64,000 nt of DNA from Natronosalvus caseinilyticus (lineage in GTDB: Archaea > Halobacteriota > Halobacteria > Halobacteriales > Natrialbaceae): NCBI RefSeq assembly GCF_017357105.1, contig NZ_CP071596.1, positions 3,844,001 through 3,908,000 of the forward strand, read 5' to 3'. This document shows, piece after piece, positions 43,969 to 51,674 of the stretch. The notes beneath the pieces were generated by a model that saw only the letters and a program-made list of their open reading frames with translations, was not told the DNA's origin and searched no databases. Position 1 is the stretch's first letter, and every line of letters starts with the position of its first letter. Made by a program: the position numbers and the translations under genes.

Positions 43969-44096
43969 GGACGGTCTGGCCGCCCGATCGTATATAAACT
44001 CGAGGCGCACGACGGAGGCGCGAAACCGACTCGAGGGACGGCCGACCACTTGCCGCTTCCCCGACACTCGAGTACTCGGCGCTCGTCCGGCCCCGT

Positions 44097-44897
44097 ATGA
44101 GCGAGACACCCGTCCCACAACCTGGCTTCGGAACGTCGGGTCACGAGGGCGAGACCTGCACCGAAAACGTCGTGCGAGCGCTCGAGGCCGGCTACCGCCA
44201 CGTCGACACCGCCCAGATGTACGACAACGAGGCCGCAGTCGGGGCCGCGCTCGAGCGAAGCGACGTCGACCGCGAGGACGTATTTCTGGCGACGAAGGTC
44301 CATCCATCGAACCTCGCACACGACGACATCCTCGAGACGACCGAGGAGAGCCTCGAGCGACTCGGCGTCGATACGGTCGACCTGCTGTACGTCCACTGGC
44401 CGACCGACGCCTACGACCCCGAGGAGACGCTGCCCGCGATGGACGAGGTTCGCGAGCGCGGGCTGACGCACAACGTCGGCGTAAGCAACTTCACGGTCGA
44501 GTTGCTCGAGGAGGCCCGCGAGATTCTCGAGTCGCCAATCCTGGCCAACCAGGTCGAACTGCACCCGTTCCTCCAGCAGGACGACCTGGTCGAGTACGGA
44601 CGCGAACACGACGTGACGACCGTGGCCTACTGCCCAATCGCGAAGGGCGACGTCGCCGGGAACGACACGCTCGAGGCGATCGCCGACGCCCACGACGCCA
44701 CGCCCGTCCAGGTGACGCTCGCCTGGCACTACGCTCGCGAGGGCGTGGTCCCTATCCCGAAGGCGACCGGCGACCACGTCGAGGAGAACTACGCGGCGCT
44801 CGACCTCGAGTTGAGCGACGACGAACTGGATCGCATCGCCGAGTTCGACCGTGGCGACCGACTGGTCGATCCGGATGCGGCGGCGTGGAATCGCTGA
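44097..44897 (+). CDS. Aldo/keto reductase
   Basis: The 266-residue product is an NADPH-dependent (alpha/beta)8-barrel reductase. Family motifs are complete: HVDTAQMYDNEAAVGAAL with the catalytic Tyr and Asp, the Lys in LATKVHPSN, the His in LLYVHWPTD, and the coenzyme loops VGVSNFTVELLEEA and VPIPKATGDHVEENYAAL. It is likely a reductase of 2,5-diketogluconate or general aldehyde type; the true substrate is unknown. The start lies about 130 nt from the divergent DUF3006-like gene. Confidence 0.93.
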   Translation: MSETPVPQPGFGTSGHEGETCTENVVRALEAGYRHVDTAQMYDNEAAVGAALERSDVDREDVFLATKVHPSNLAHDDILETTEESLERLGVDTVDLLYVHWPTDAYDPEETLPAMDEVRERGLTHNVGVSNFTVELLEEAREILESPILANQVELHPFLQQDDLVEYGREHDVTTVAYCPIAKGDVAGNDTLEAIADAHDATPVQVTLAWHYAREGVVPIPKATGDHVEENYAALDLELSDDELDRIAEFDRGDRLVDPDAAAWNR

Positions 44898-44991
44898 TCG
44901 AGGACTGTTCGAGGAATCGACGTCGGTAATCGCTCGAGCGATTCGGTGTCGACGACTGCTCGAGCGTCAGTGAATTCGACTCGAGACGTCG

Positions 44992-45843
44992 CTATTTCTC
45001 CCCGTCGTGGAACCGGCGGTATCCGGCAAGCGCGAGAAGCACGACGAGCAGGGAGACGGCCGTGAACCCGGGAACCGAATCGGCGTCGTCCGCATCGCGT
45101 GGCTCGTCGCTATCCGATTCGTCCACCGATCCCGAGGCATCCTCATCCGGCTCGTCGCTGGAGTCGTCCCCGTCGCTCGAGTCCGGATCGTCTCCAGCAC
45201 CGGCGGTGTCGTTTTCTCCGGTCGAATCGTCCGCCATCGCCTCGAGCGCATCGCGGTCCTGCGGATCGGGGTGGTCGAACGGCTCGTGCGGTTCCTCGCC
45301 GTCATCGATCGAGATCGTCACCTCCCGGTCGTGAACCGCGAGCGGGAACTCGCGCTCGAGGTAGACTTCGGAGTTGCCAAAGGAGAGCGTCGTCTGTGCC
45401 GCCGGTGCGTCTTCCGAGACCTCGAGAGTGATCGTGGCGACGCGAGCCTGCCCCGTCGCCCCGCCGGCCGCCGGATCGCGCCGCTGTTCGAGGATCGCCG
45501 TTCCGACCTCGTTGGCGATCACCCGTTCCTCGCGGATCTCGGTTTCCTCGCCCTGTTCGAGCCAGTCGCCGGCCTCGACGTCCGTGACCTCGAGGTAGTC
45601 AGGGTGGTACTGGGCGATCAACTCGTAGGAGGCGACGCCCTCGCCGTGGGCGCCCTGGCTGCGCATGACGACGTCGATCTCGATCTCCTCGCCGGGCTGG
45701 GCCTCGACCTCGTAGGGCGTCGGCGAGATGGTGGCGACGGCGTCGCCGGCGCCGACGGTTCCGACCCCGAAACCGGCTATGACGACGCCGGACGTCACCA
45801 GTGCCAGCGCGAGCACCGTGACGAGGAGCCGTCGCCCGGTCAT
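44992..45843 (-). CDS. Cohesin-domain surface protein with PGF-CTERM-like anchor
   Basis: The 283-residue product has a signal peptide (LLVTVLALALVTSGVVIAG), a cohesin-like beta domain (about residues 38-180; SYELIAQYHPDYLEVTDVEA is typical), an 80-residue Asp/Ser/Glu stalk and a C-terminal tail SVPGFTAVSLLVVLLALAGY followed by basic residues. That PGF-helix-Arg layout marks archaeosortase processing and lipid attachment at the surface. It overlaps the upstream lipoprotein gene by 4 nt (45840-45843), so the two are cotranslated. Confidence 0.82.
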   Translation of the reverse strand: MTGRRLLVTVLALALVTSGVVIAGFGVGTVGAGDAVATISPTPYEVEAQPGEEIEIDVVMRSQGAHGEGVASYELIAQYHPDYLEVTDVEAGDWLEQGEETEIREERVIANEVGTAILEQRRDPAAGGATGQARVATITLEVSEDAPAAQTTLSFGNSEVYLEREFPLAVHDREVTISIDDGEEPHEPFDHPDPQDRDALEAMADDSTGENDTAGAGDDPDSSDGDDSSDEPDEDASGSVDESDSDEPRDADDADSVPGFTAVSLLVVLLALAGYRRFHDGEK

Positions 45844-47087
45844 AGCGATATCACCGTCGACACAGATGGCATCTCGAGGAAGGCCGTCTCGTAGCCCCGG
45901 TGTCTCGAGACCTGTGGTGGCGTTCGTACGTCGAGTTCGAGGGTGGCCTCGTTCGAATCGGTCGCCAGCGCCGTCCCGTAGTGGAGGCCGAGTTCGTGGT
46001 CGAGGGTTTCGGTCAGTCGCCTGGAGTCGCCGTCGACGGTCACCTCGAGGCCCATCAGCGGGAGGACGCAGTGATTGTATGGCGTCCGTGGGGAGACGGC
46101 GAGATACCGATCGTCGGCGCCCGCCTCGGGATCGGCGTCGACGAACCTGGAACCCGGTTTGAGGATCGTGATCTCGAAGACGGCGTCACCGCTCTCGAGC
46201 GAGTCCTGAAGGGTTCCGGGAAGGTCCGTCGCTGGCGGTGCACTCGAGTACGGGATGACGTGGCCGTCGTGAGCGGATCCGTGGTCGTCGTGGTCGCTGT
46301 CGCCGTCTTCACCTTCGTGATCGGCATCGTCGCCACCGTCGCTTCCGCCGTCTCCGTGGCCCATCGGCTCGAGCGCCCCACGCTCGCCCCACTCGTCCTC
46401 GGGGAAGTACTCGACCTCGGTCGCGAGTCGGCGAAGGTCGTCGTCGAAGTCGAACGCGAACTCGAACGAGACCGCTTCCTCGAGTCGATCCGCGAACGCG
46501 CCAGTTTTGCGGATCGAGACCGGGCTCAATCGGCCCTCGACGCGATAGGTACCGTCGCCTTCGAGGGAGAGGTTGTCCCCGAAGTGAAAGCCCATCTGCT
46601 GGGAGAGCATGAGCCACGGGCGAACCTCGCGGACGAACTCGCCGTTCCGGGAGAGCTCGAGGACGGGGCTCGAGTCGACGGGAACCACCTGACCGGTCTC
46701 CCGATCCCAGGCGGTGACCATCAGGTGGACGTCGTCGCGGTCGGGTTCGACTTGCTCGACGTCGCTCCCGTCGACGAGCCAGAACGGGTGTGGATAGGTG
46801 ACCATTCCGGCGACGCGGTAGTCGCCGGCGTCGACGGGCTCGAGCATCCGCATGCGCTCGCGGTGAGTCGGGCGGTACACCGCGTCCGGTGGGTTCTCGA
46901 TTTCGGGGAACGCGAGCAGGTCGTCGGAGTCGTCGGAGTCGTTCGACTGGTTCGGCTCGTCGTCTCCGTTCGATTCCGGGGTGTCGTCCGCACCGCGCTC
47001 GAGACAGCCGGCGACCGCGAGTGTACCGGCTCCGACGGTCGCTCGCTGGAGGAGGCGGCGTCGCGAAAGCGGGGACGTTCCGCGCAT
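45840..47087 (-). CDS. Exported Tp34/P19-like metal-binding lipoprotein (DUF7350-type)
   Basis: The 415-residue product has a Tat signal with lipobox (SRRRLLQRATVGAGTLAVAGC), an acidic linker, and an N-terminal domain (about 65-215) with Met/His-rich loops (PTHRERMRML, MVTYPHPFW, QQMGFHFGDNL). These recall the Tp34/P19 iron-copper uptake proteins. After a His-rich acidic stretch (DDADHEGEDGDSDHDDHG) comes a second domain (about 280-415). Assignment to metal uptake is by resemblance, not proof. It follows the 5'-nucleotidase by 41 nt and overlaps the cohesin-protein gene. Confidence 0.68.
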   Translation of the reverse strand: MRGTSPLSRRRLLQRATVGAGTLAVAGCLERGADDTPESNGDDEPNQSNDSDDSDDLLAFPEIENPPDAVYRPTHRERMRMLEPVDAGDYRVAGMVTYPHPFWLVDGSDVEQVEPDRDDVHLMVTAWDRETGQVVPVDSSPVLELSRNGEFVREVRPWLMLSQQMGFHFGDNLSLEGDGTYRVEGRLSPVSIRKTGAFADRLEEAVSFEFAFDFDDDLRRLATEVEYFPEDEWGERGALEPMGHGDGGSDGGDDADHEGEDGDSDHDDHGSAHDGHVIPYSSAPPATDLPGTLQDSLESGDAVFEITILKPGSRFVDADPEAGADDRYLAVSPRTPYNHCVLPLMGLEVTVDGDSRRLTETLDHELGLHYGTALATDSNEATLELDVRTPPQVSRHRGYETAFLEMPSVSTVISL

Positions 47088-47110
47088 CTGTAATGGAGTT
47101 AGGCGGAGAG

Positions 47111-47120
47111 CAATTTACGG
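47111..47120 (-). promoter_or_regulatory. Possible internal TATA box of the metal-lipoprotein gene
   Basis: On the minus strand CCGTAAATTG lies 24-33 nt upstream of the ATG at 47087, overlapping the space after the nucleotidase stop. It could give the last two genes of the operon an extra transcript. Confidence 0.4.
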
Positions 47121-47128
47121 TTTGTCCT

Positions 47129-49375
47129 TCAGGCCAGGTCGGGTCCCTCGTCGTTCGCGCCGCGTGCACGGGAGTAGAGGTAGGTTCCACCCGCTCCGCC
47201 GACGAGGGCGGCGAACGGACCGAATCCGGGCATACCGTCCTCCTCTTCGTTTCTCTCGTCGGTATCCTCGTCGACGACGTCGTCGTTCTCCTGCTCGTCG
47301 TCCTGGTCCTGGTCTCCGTTCTGATCCTCGCCGTTCTGATCCCCGTTCTGTCCCTCACCGTCTTGATCGTCGTCGTCCTGACCGTCCGTACCCTCGCCCG
47401 TCTCGAGTACGGCTGCTGCGTCGACGCTCGACTTCAGTTTGAAGTAGTCGTAGCCGCTCGAGGTGGGCAACTCGAAGCCGTATCCCCAGTACTCCTCGTC
47501 CGGATCGTAGCCGCCGAAGACCCGCAGGACGGGGTTCTCGACGCTCGAGGCGAGTTTACACAGCGCCTCGGCGTCGAAGGCGACCTCGACGGTTTCGCCG
47601 TCCTCGGCGACGGACTCGGCCGCGAGGTCGTCGCCGGTGCGGATCACGGCCCGGAAGGAGTCCTCGACGACGGCGGTGCCGCCCGCCGGGAAGGGAACGG
47701 TGATCGTGATTTCGCCGTCTTCGCGTGCGACCGATCCCGCGCCGACGTCCTCGTCGACCCGGATCATCCGGTTTTCGCGCTCGGGAGCCACGGTCCCCCA
47801 CTCCTCGAGAACGTCGAGCACGTACGGTCCCTGGAACTGGCCCGACTCGAGGACGGTCTCGGCCTCGCTCAAAATTGGGTCGTTGCCGACGACGTAGTCG
47901 TTGTTCGCCATATAGTAGGTCGCCCCGAGATCGACCGGTTCGCCGCCGACGAACACGTTGTCGATCCACGTCTCGTCGTCGTGGCCCCACCACTCGTAGG
48001 AGACGCCCGAGACCTGGATCGCCGGCTGCGTGCCGTAGTCCTCGCTCGGGTGCGGGCGAACCTCGCTCTCGAGGTAGTCGACGAGTTGCTGACCGGTGAT
48101 CTCGACGACCTCGATCTCGTTCGGGAACGGGAGGGTCTCCATAACCTGCGCCCCGGTGATCGGCCCGCCCTCGTAGTAGCCGCCGCGGATACCGCCGCCG
48201 TTCTGGACGGCGACGTCGACCTCGATGTCCGCAGTCTCGCCGATGGTCGCCATCGCGTCGGTGATGAGGTTCCCGAAGCCGGTTTCGATCGCGTAGTTGT
48301 CGAACGTGCCGTTGAGGTCCGTCTCGCTCTCGAAGAACGGCTGACCGAGGCGCTCGTCGAGTTCCCCCTGCCACCGCTCGGAGATGTCGGTGAGGGTGGG
48401 GTCTTCCTCGATATCGGCCGTCTCGCGGGCCGTGATCTGCTCGTACTCGTCGACCGCGTCGGTCGGACTCCAGTTCTCGGGGATCAGATCGACTCGCCGC
48501 CAGTCGACGAGGTCGCCGTCGGCGTCGAGCGTGATCGACCCGACGTGGGCGAACTCGTCGCCGAACTCGCTGACGACCGTCCCGTCGACGACCGCGGGTT
48601 CGTCGAACACGATGCCCGAGTGCGACCCGACGATAGCGTCCAGTCCGTCGACCTCCGCGGCCAGCGTGTCGTGGACGCCCGTGCTGACGTGGGAGGCACA
48701 GACGACGACGTCGGCCCCGTCCGCTCGCAGGGCGTCGACGGCCTCCTGAGCGCCCTCGACGTAGCCGAGCACCTGCCACTCCGCCGGGTAGTCCGTCAGC
48801 GAGTGGAAGTTTGTCGAGACCAGGCCGAAGACGCCGACCGTAAGCCCGCCCGCCTCGAGCGTGGTCCAGCGCTCGGTCCCCGGCACCGGGTCGCCGGCGT
48901 CGTCGAGCAGGTTCGCGACGAGCCACGGGAACTCGCTCTCCTCGAAGCGTGTCGTCGCGACGTCGGCCCCGAAGTCGTACTCGTGGTTACCGACGCCCAC
49001 CGCGTCGATGTCCATGTAGTTGAGCGCCTCGATCATGTGCTCGCCCTCGTACTCGAGGCCGAGCATCGAGGGGGCGATGTCGTCGCCGTTGCCCAGGAAG
49101 AGCGAGTTATCGGCGTCGTCCAGGACGTCCTCGATGACGGTGTAGTAGCGAGCGATGTTGAGGTCGTACTCCTGTGCGTTGCGAAACCGTCCGTGGAAGT
49201 GCGTGTCGTGGACGATCGTCACCGTCTCGCCGCTCGCCGCGACGCTCGCACTGGCGGGGGCGAGCGCGGCGAGCGAGGCGCCGGCGGTCGCCCCGAGAAA
49301 GCGACGACGGCTTCGGTCGACTGAAGAATCGAGTTCGGACGGCAAACTGTTCTTTCGCCGTGGGTGTTTCGCCAT
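47129..49375 (-). CDS. Exported 5'-nucleotidase/metallophosphatase with PGF-CTERM-like anchor
   Basis: The 748-residue product splits phosphate from nucleotides outside the cell. After a Tat-type leader (SRRRFLGATAGASLAALAPA) comes the metallophosphatase domain (about 50-310: HDTHFHGRF, GNGDDIAPS, VGNHEYDFG, CASHVSTGVH, GSHSG), then the 5'-nucleotidase C-terminal domain (about 350-530; VQNGGGIRGGYYEGG, TYYMANNDYVVG). An extra beta domain, a Gln/Asn/Asp stalk and the PGF tail MPGFGPFAALVGGAGGTYLY follow. It heads the minus-strand surface operon. Anchoring at both signal and tail is predicted, not shown. Confidence 0.93.
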   Translation of the reverse strand: MAKHPRRKNSLPSELDSSVDRSRRRFLGATAGASLAALAPASASVAASGETVTIVHDTHFHGRFRNAQEYDLNIARYYTVIEDVLDDADNSLFLGNGDDIAPSMLGLEYEGEHMIEALNYMDIDAVGVGNHEYDFGADVATTRFEESEFPWLVANLLDDAGDPVPGTERWTTLEAGGLTVGVFGLVSTNFHSLTDYPAEWQVLGYVEGAQEAVDALRADGADVVVCASHVSTGVHDTLAAEVDGLDAIVGSHSGIVFDEPAVVDGTVVSEFGDEFAHVGSITLDADGDLVDWRRVDLIPENWSPTDAVDEYEQITARETADIEEDPTLTDISERWQGELDERLGQPFFESETDLNGTFDNYAIETGFGNLITDAMATIGETADIEVDVAVQNGGGIRGGYYEGGPITGAQVMETLPFPNEIEVVEITGQQLVDYLESEVRPHPSEDYGTQPAIQVSGVSYEWWGHDDETWIDNVFVGGEPVDLGATYYMANNDYVVGNDPILSEAETVLESGQFQGPYVLDVLEEWGTVAPERENRMIRVDEDVGAGSVAREDGEITITVPFPAGGTAVVEDSFRAVIRTGDDLAAESVAEDGETVEVAFDAEALCKLASSVENPVLRVFGGYDPDEEYWGYGFELPTSSGYDYFKLKSSVDAAAVLETGEGTDGQDDDDQDGEGQNGDQNGEDQNGDQDQDDEQENDDVVDEDTDERNEEEDGMPGFGPFAALVGGAGGTYLYSRARGANDEGPDLA

Positions 49376-49745
49376 GGATGCAACCTTCGAAACGGGTAAC
49401 TAATACCTTTCCAATTTTCATCACGACGCCTCAATCGCCGTCGGGAGCGCTCCGGAGAACGAGGGGCGTGTACTGACAGACTCAAGCGCCTGATCGCATT
49501 CTCAATACTATAATTAGTATAGTAAGGAGGTTCAGCTGTTCGACGGAACGCCCCTTCATCAGGAGCAACATCGAACCCACCCCTCGAGCCGAACGAACCC
49601 CGTCAGGGCGAAAGTAAACTACCATAGATTCCCGGTTGTCACGAATCGGAGACGATACTGATTTTCCGAATGTTTCCTCGAGACGGCCGCTCGAGGCCAT
49701 CTTGCAACCACCCGGTTTTTCCGTTTCGATACCCTACCGTTTGGT
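49376..49745. other. Divergent intergenic region with an AT-rich dyad, no gene
   Basis: No protein-like ORF is present. On the minus strand TATTAG near 49404 could be the TATA box of the nucleotidase gene. The dyad at 49506-49524 lies between the two divergent genes and could serve either. Confidence 0.55.
49506..49524. promoter_or_regulatory. AT-rich operator-like palindrome
   Basis: TACTATA-attag-TATAGTA has two perfect 7-bp arms. It is conspicuous in this GC-rich genome and lies about 130 nt upstream of the nucleotidase start. The regulator is unknown. Confidence 0.5.
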
Positions 49746-50111
49746 ATGCTCCTCATACGCGGCCGTGCCGGCGGGACCGAACTCACCGGGACGCTGTACG
49801 AGCGGGGCGAGCAGGCCCCTTCGTTCCGCGGTGCGCCGGACGAAGGCGCCCCGTACGTCTGGATCTGCGACGAGTTCTACGAGGTCGATAGCGGCGGCAC
49901 CCCCCAGCTCGTCGACGGCCGCGAGGTACACATCGCCTTCGAGTCGCCGATGCCACGCGGATTCGACACCCGCGAACAGGCGCTCGAGGCCGCGACCGAG
50001 CACATCCAGACCCAGTTCGCCCGCATCGGCATCGACCGCGAGGCCGTCGACCTCGAGATCGAGAAGGACGAACTCGACGCCGCCGACGTGCTCGAAGGAG
50101 ACGCGACCTAA
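49746..50111 (+). CDS. DUF7113 family protein
   Basis: The 121-residue product is a small soluble haloarchaeal protein (MLLIRGRAGGTELTGTLYER, then PYVWICDEFYEVDSGG and VHIAFESPMPRGFDTREQAL). It matches my recollection of DUF7113, which is conserved in haloarchaea without a function. It converges on the NurA gene, 2 nt between stops, which in gene-dense archaea says little about function. Confidence 0.75.
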   Translation: MLLIRGRAGGTELTGTLYERGEQAPSFRGAPDEGAPYVWICDEFYEVDSGGTPQLVDGREVHIAFESPMPRGFDTREQALEAATEHIQTQFARIGIDREAVDLEIEKDELDAADVLEGDAT

Positions 50112-50113
50112 CT

Positions 50114-51388
50114 TCAGGCGAACTCCTCCCCCCACCGCTTGTCGTCGTACGTTCGCCGCTCGACCGTCTCGAACTGCGCCTCGAGCGCCTCCCGAAGCGA
50201 GCGCTTCTCGGACGCGCTGATCCTGGCGAGTTCGTCCGCCTTCTCGATGGTCTGTGGCGGCCCGCCCGCGACGGCCACGTCCTGGAGCAACTGCCGGGTG
50301 AGTCGTTCTCGGTGATCCTCGTCGCGAACGACTCCGTACGGCGCTTCCACCCGGTAGACCAGGTCGTCCCGCGGGTCGTAGATCACGAAGAAGGTCACCT
50401 CGTAGGCCTCCAGGTCGAGTTTCCTGTCGACGCCGAGTGCGTTGCCCTCGGGCGAGAGGGGTCTGTCGACGCCACCTCGCGAACGGAACCAGCCGGTGTA
50501 GGTCAGGGTCTCGGTGTCGCGTTCCCAGCGCTCACCGTCGACGTCCGAGACGTACTCGCCGCGCTCGAGGATTCGAGTGAAGAACGTCCCGTCGTCGCCC
50601 CACGGCGCTTCGATGTCCTTCGACTGGACTGCGCGGGTGATCGCCCGCGTCGCCGGGTTCTTGACGAATCCAACGAGCGGGACGTCCTGCTCGAGGAACG
50701 TCTCGACCAGTCGAACGTAGTTCTGGACGACCTGTTTCGGCCGGGCGTTCTCCTCGAGGAACGTTGCGAGGTCCGGGTGCTGGTCCGACCACCGGAGGAG
50801 CCCCCGCGGGTAGAGCGGCCCGTCGAGGATCAGCAGGTCCGAGACGTCCGCGGCGTGAGCGAGGGCGTGCTCGCTCTCGGCGAGGTAGAGCGCCAGCGCG
50901 TGGACGATGCCCTCGGCGAACCGCGGCAGTCGCTGCTGGACCTTGATTGCCCGCGAGCGACTGTAGCCGTCGTCGAACTCGTCCCACGTCTCGTCGACGT
51001 GAGCCGTCTGATCGCTCGAGTGGACCGTCGCGACCATCGTCCGCGAGCGGTGGAGGTCGAGCGAGGAGGGCGTCGCACTCATCGCCGCCTGGGCGATGTC
51101 GATCACGAGGCCGTTCTTGAACACCGTCGGGTTGATCGTTCCGGCGTCCAGGCCGTGTTCGGTCGCGAACGGCCGATCACAGAGGGCGATGGCCTCCCGG
51201 TCGACGAGGTGTTTCGAGACAGAATCGAGTGGCTCGAGGACGAATCGGCCGTCGCCGTCGATCAGCGGGTCGAGAAAGTCCGCCCAGACCGTCTCGGCGA
51301 GCGCTCGATGGTCGCGCTCGTCGGCCCCGTGATCGATCCGTCGCGCGAGTCGCGCGATGCCGTCGAAGTGGACCGGATCGAGTGTCAT
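50114..51388 (-). CDS. nurA: NurA-domain nuclease, solitary (no HerA/Mre11 nearby)
   Basis: The 424-residue product has the NurA nuclease fold: an early acidic residue in ATVHSSDQTAHVDETWDEF, the LLILDGPLYPRGLL strand with the metal Asp, VGFVKNPATRAITRAVQSKD, and a C-terminal FFVIYDPRDDLVYRVEAPYG. NurA is the 5'-3' nuclease that works with the HerA helicase in DNA-end resection. Here HerA, Mre11 and canonical Rad50 are absent; the next gene is an SMC/Rad50-like protein instead. The ATG at 51388 (MTLDPVHFDGIARL) is chosen; the extension to 51484 is not conserved-looking. Confidence 0.87.
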   Translation of the reverse strand: MTLDPVHFDGIARLARRIDHGADERDHRALAETVWADFLDPLIDGDGRFVLEPLDSVSKHLVDREAIALCDRPFATEHGLDAGTINPTVFKNGLVIDIAQAAMSATPSSLDLHRSRTMVATVHSSDQTAHVDETWDEFDDGYSRSRAIKVQQRLPRFAEGIVHALALYLAESEHALAHAADVSDLLILDGPLYPRGLLRWSDQHPDLATFLEENARPKQVVQNYVRLVETFLEQDVPLVGFVKNPATRAITRAVQSKDIEAPWGDDGTFFTRILERGEYVSDVDGERWERDTETLTYTGWFRSRGGVDRPLSPEGNALGVDRKLDLEAYEVTFFVIYDPRDDLVYRVEAPYGVVRDEDHRERLTRQLLQDVAVAGGPPQTIEKADELARISASEKRSLREALEAQFETVERRTYDDKRWGEEFA

Positions 51389-51674
51389 GCTCGAGTCCAC
51401 CGAGGCAATCAGCAAAAAGCCAGTGGTCGCTCGCGCGAGTAGCCGCATCGACAGTGGGGATTTCAGCGGTCCAGAGCGTGTCAACGAAACAGCTATGAAC
51501 GGTACTAGAGAGGTCGGTCACCGTGTTTTGGAGGGAACGGCAGTGCTCGCCAGTCCGTATGTTACACACCTATCCGTGTAACGCTCGAGCCACGACCGAT
51601 CACTGTCGACGACACCGGTCTGAATACCATCGGACGCGACGTCCGTCGAAGCGTGACGCCGAATCTCGACCGAG

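Noticed and set aside
46889-49324. An 811-codon open frame on the plus strand
   Set aside because: It is antisense to the well-supported 5'-nucleotidase and the start of the metal lipoprotein gene. Its composition (Val/Asp/Arg-rich, no motif) is that of a GC-rich shadow frame.
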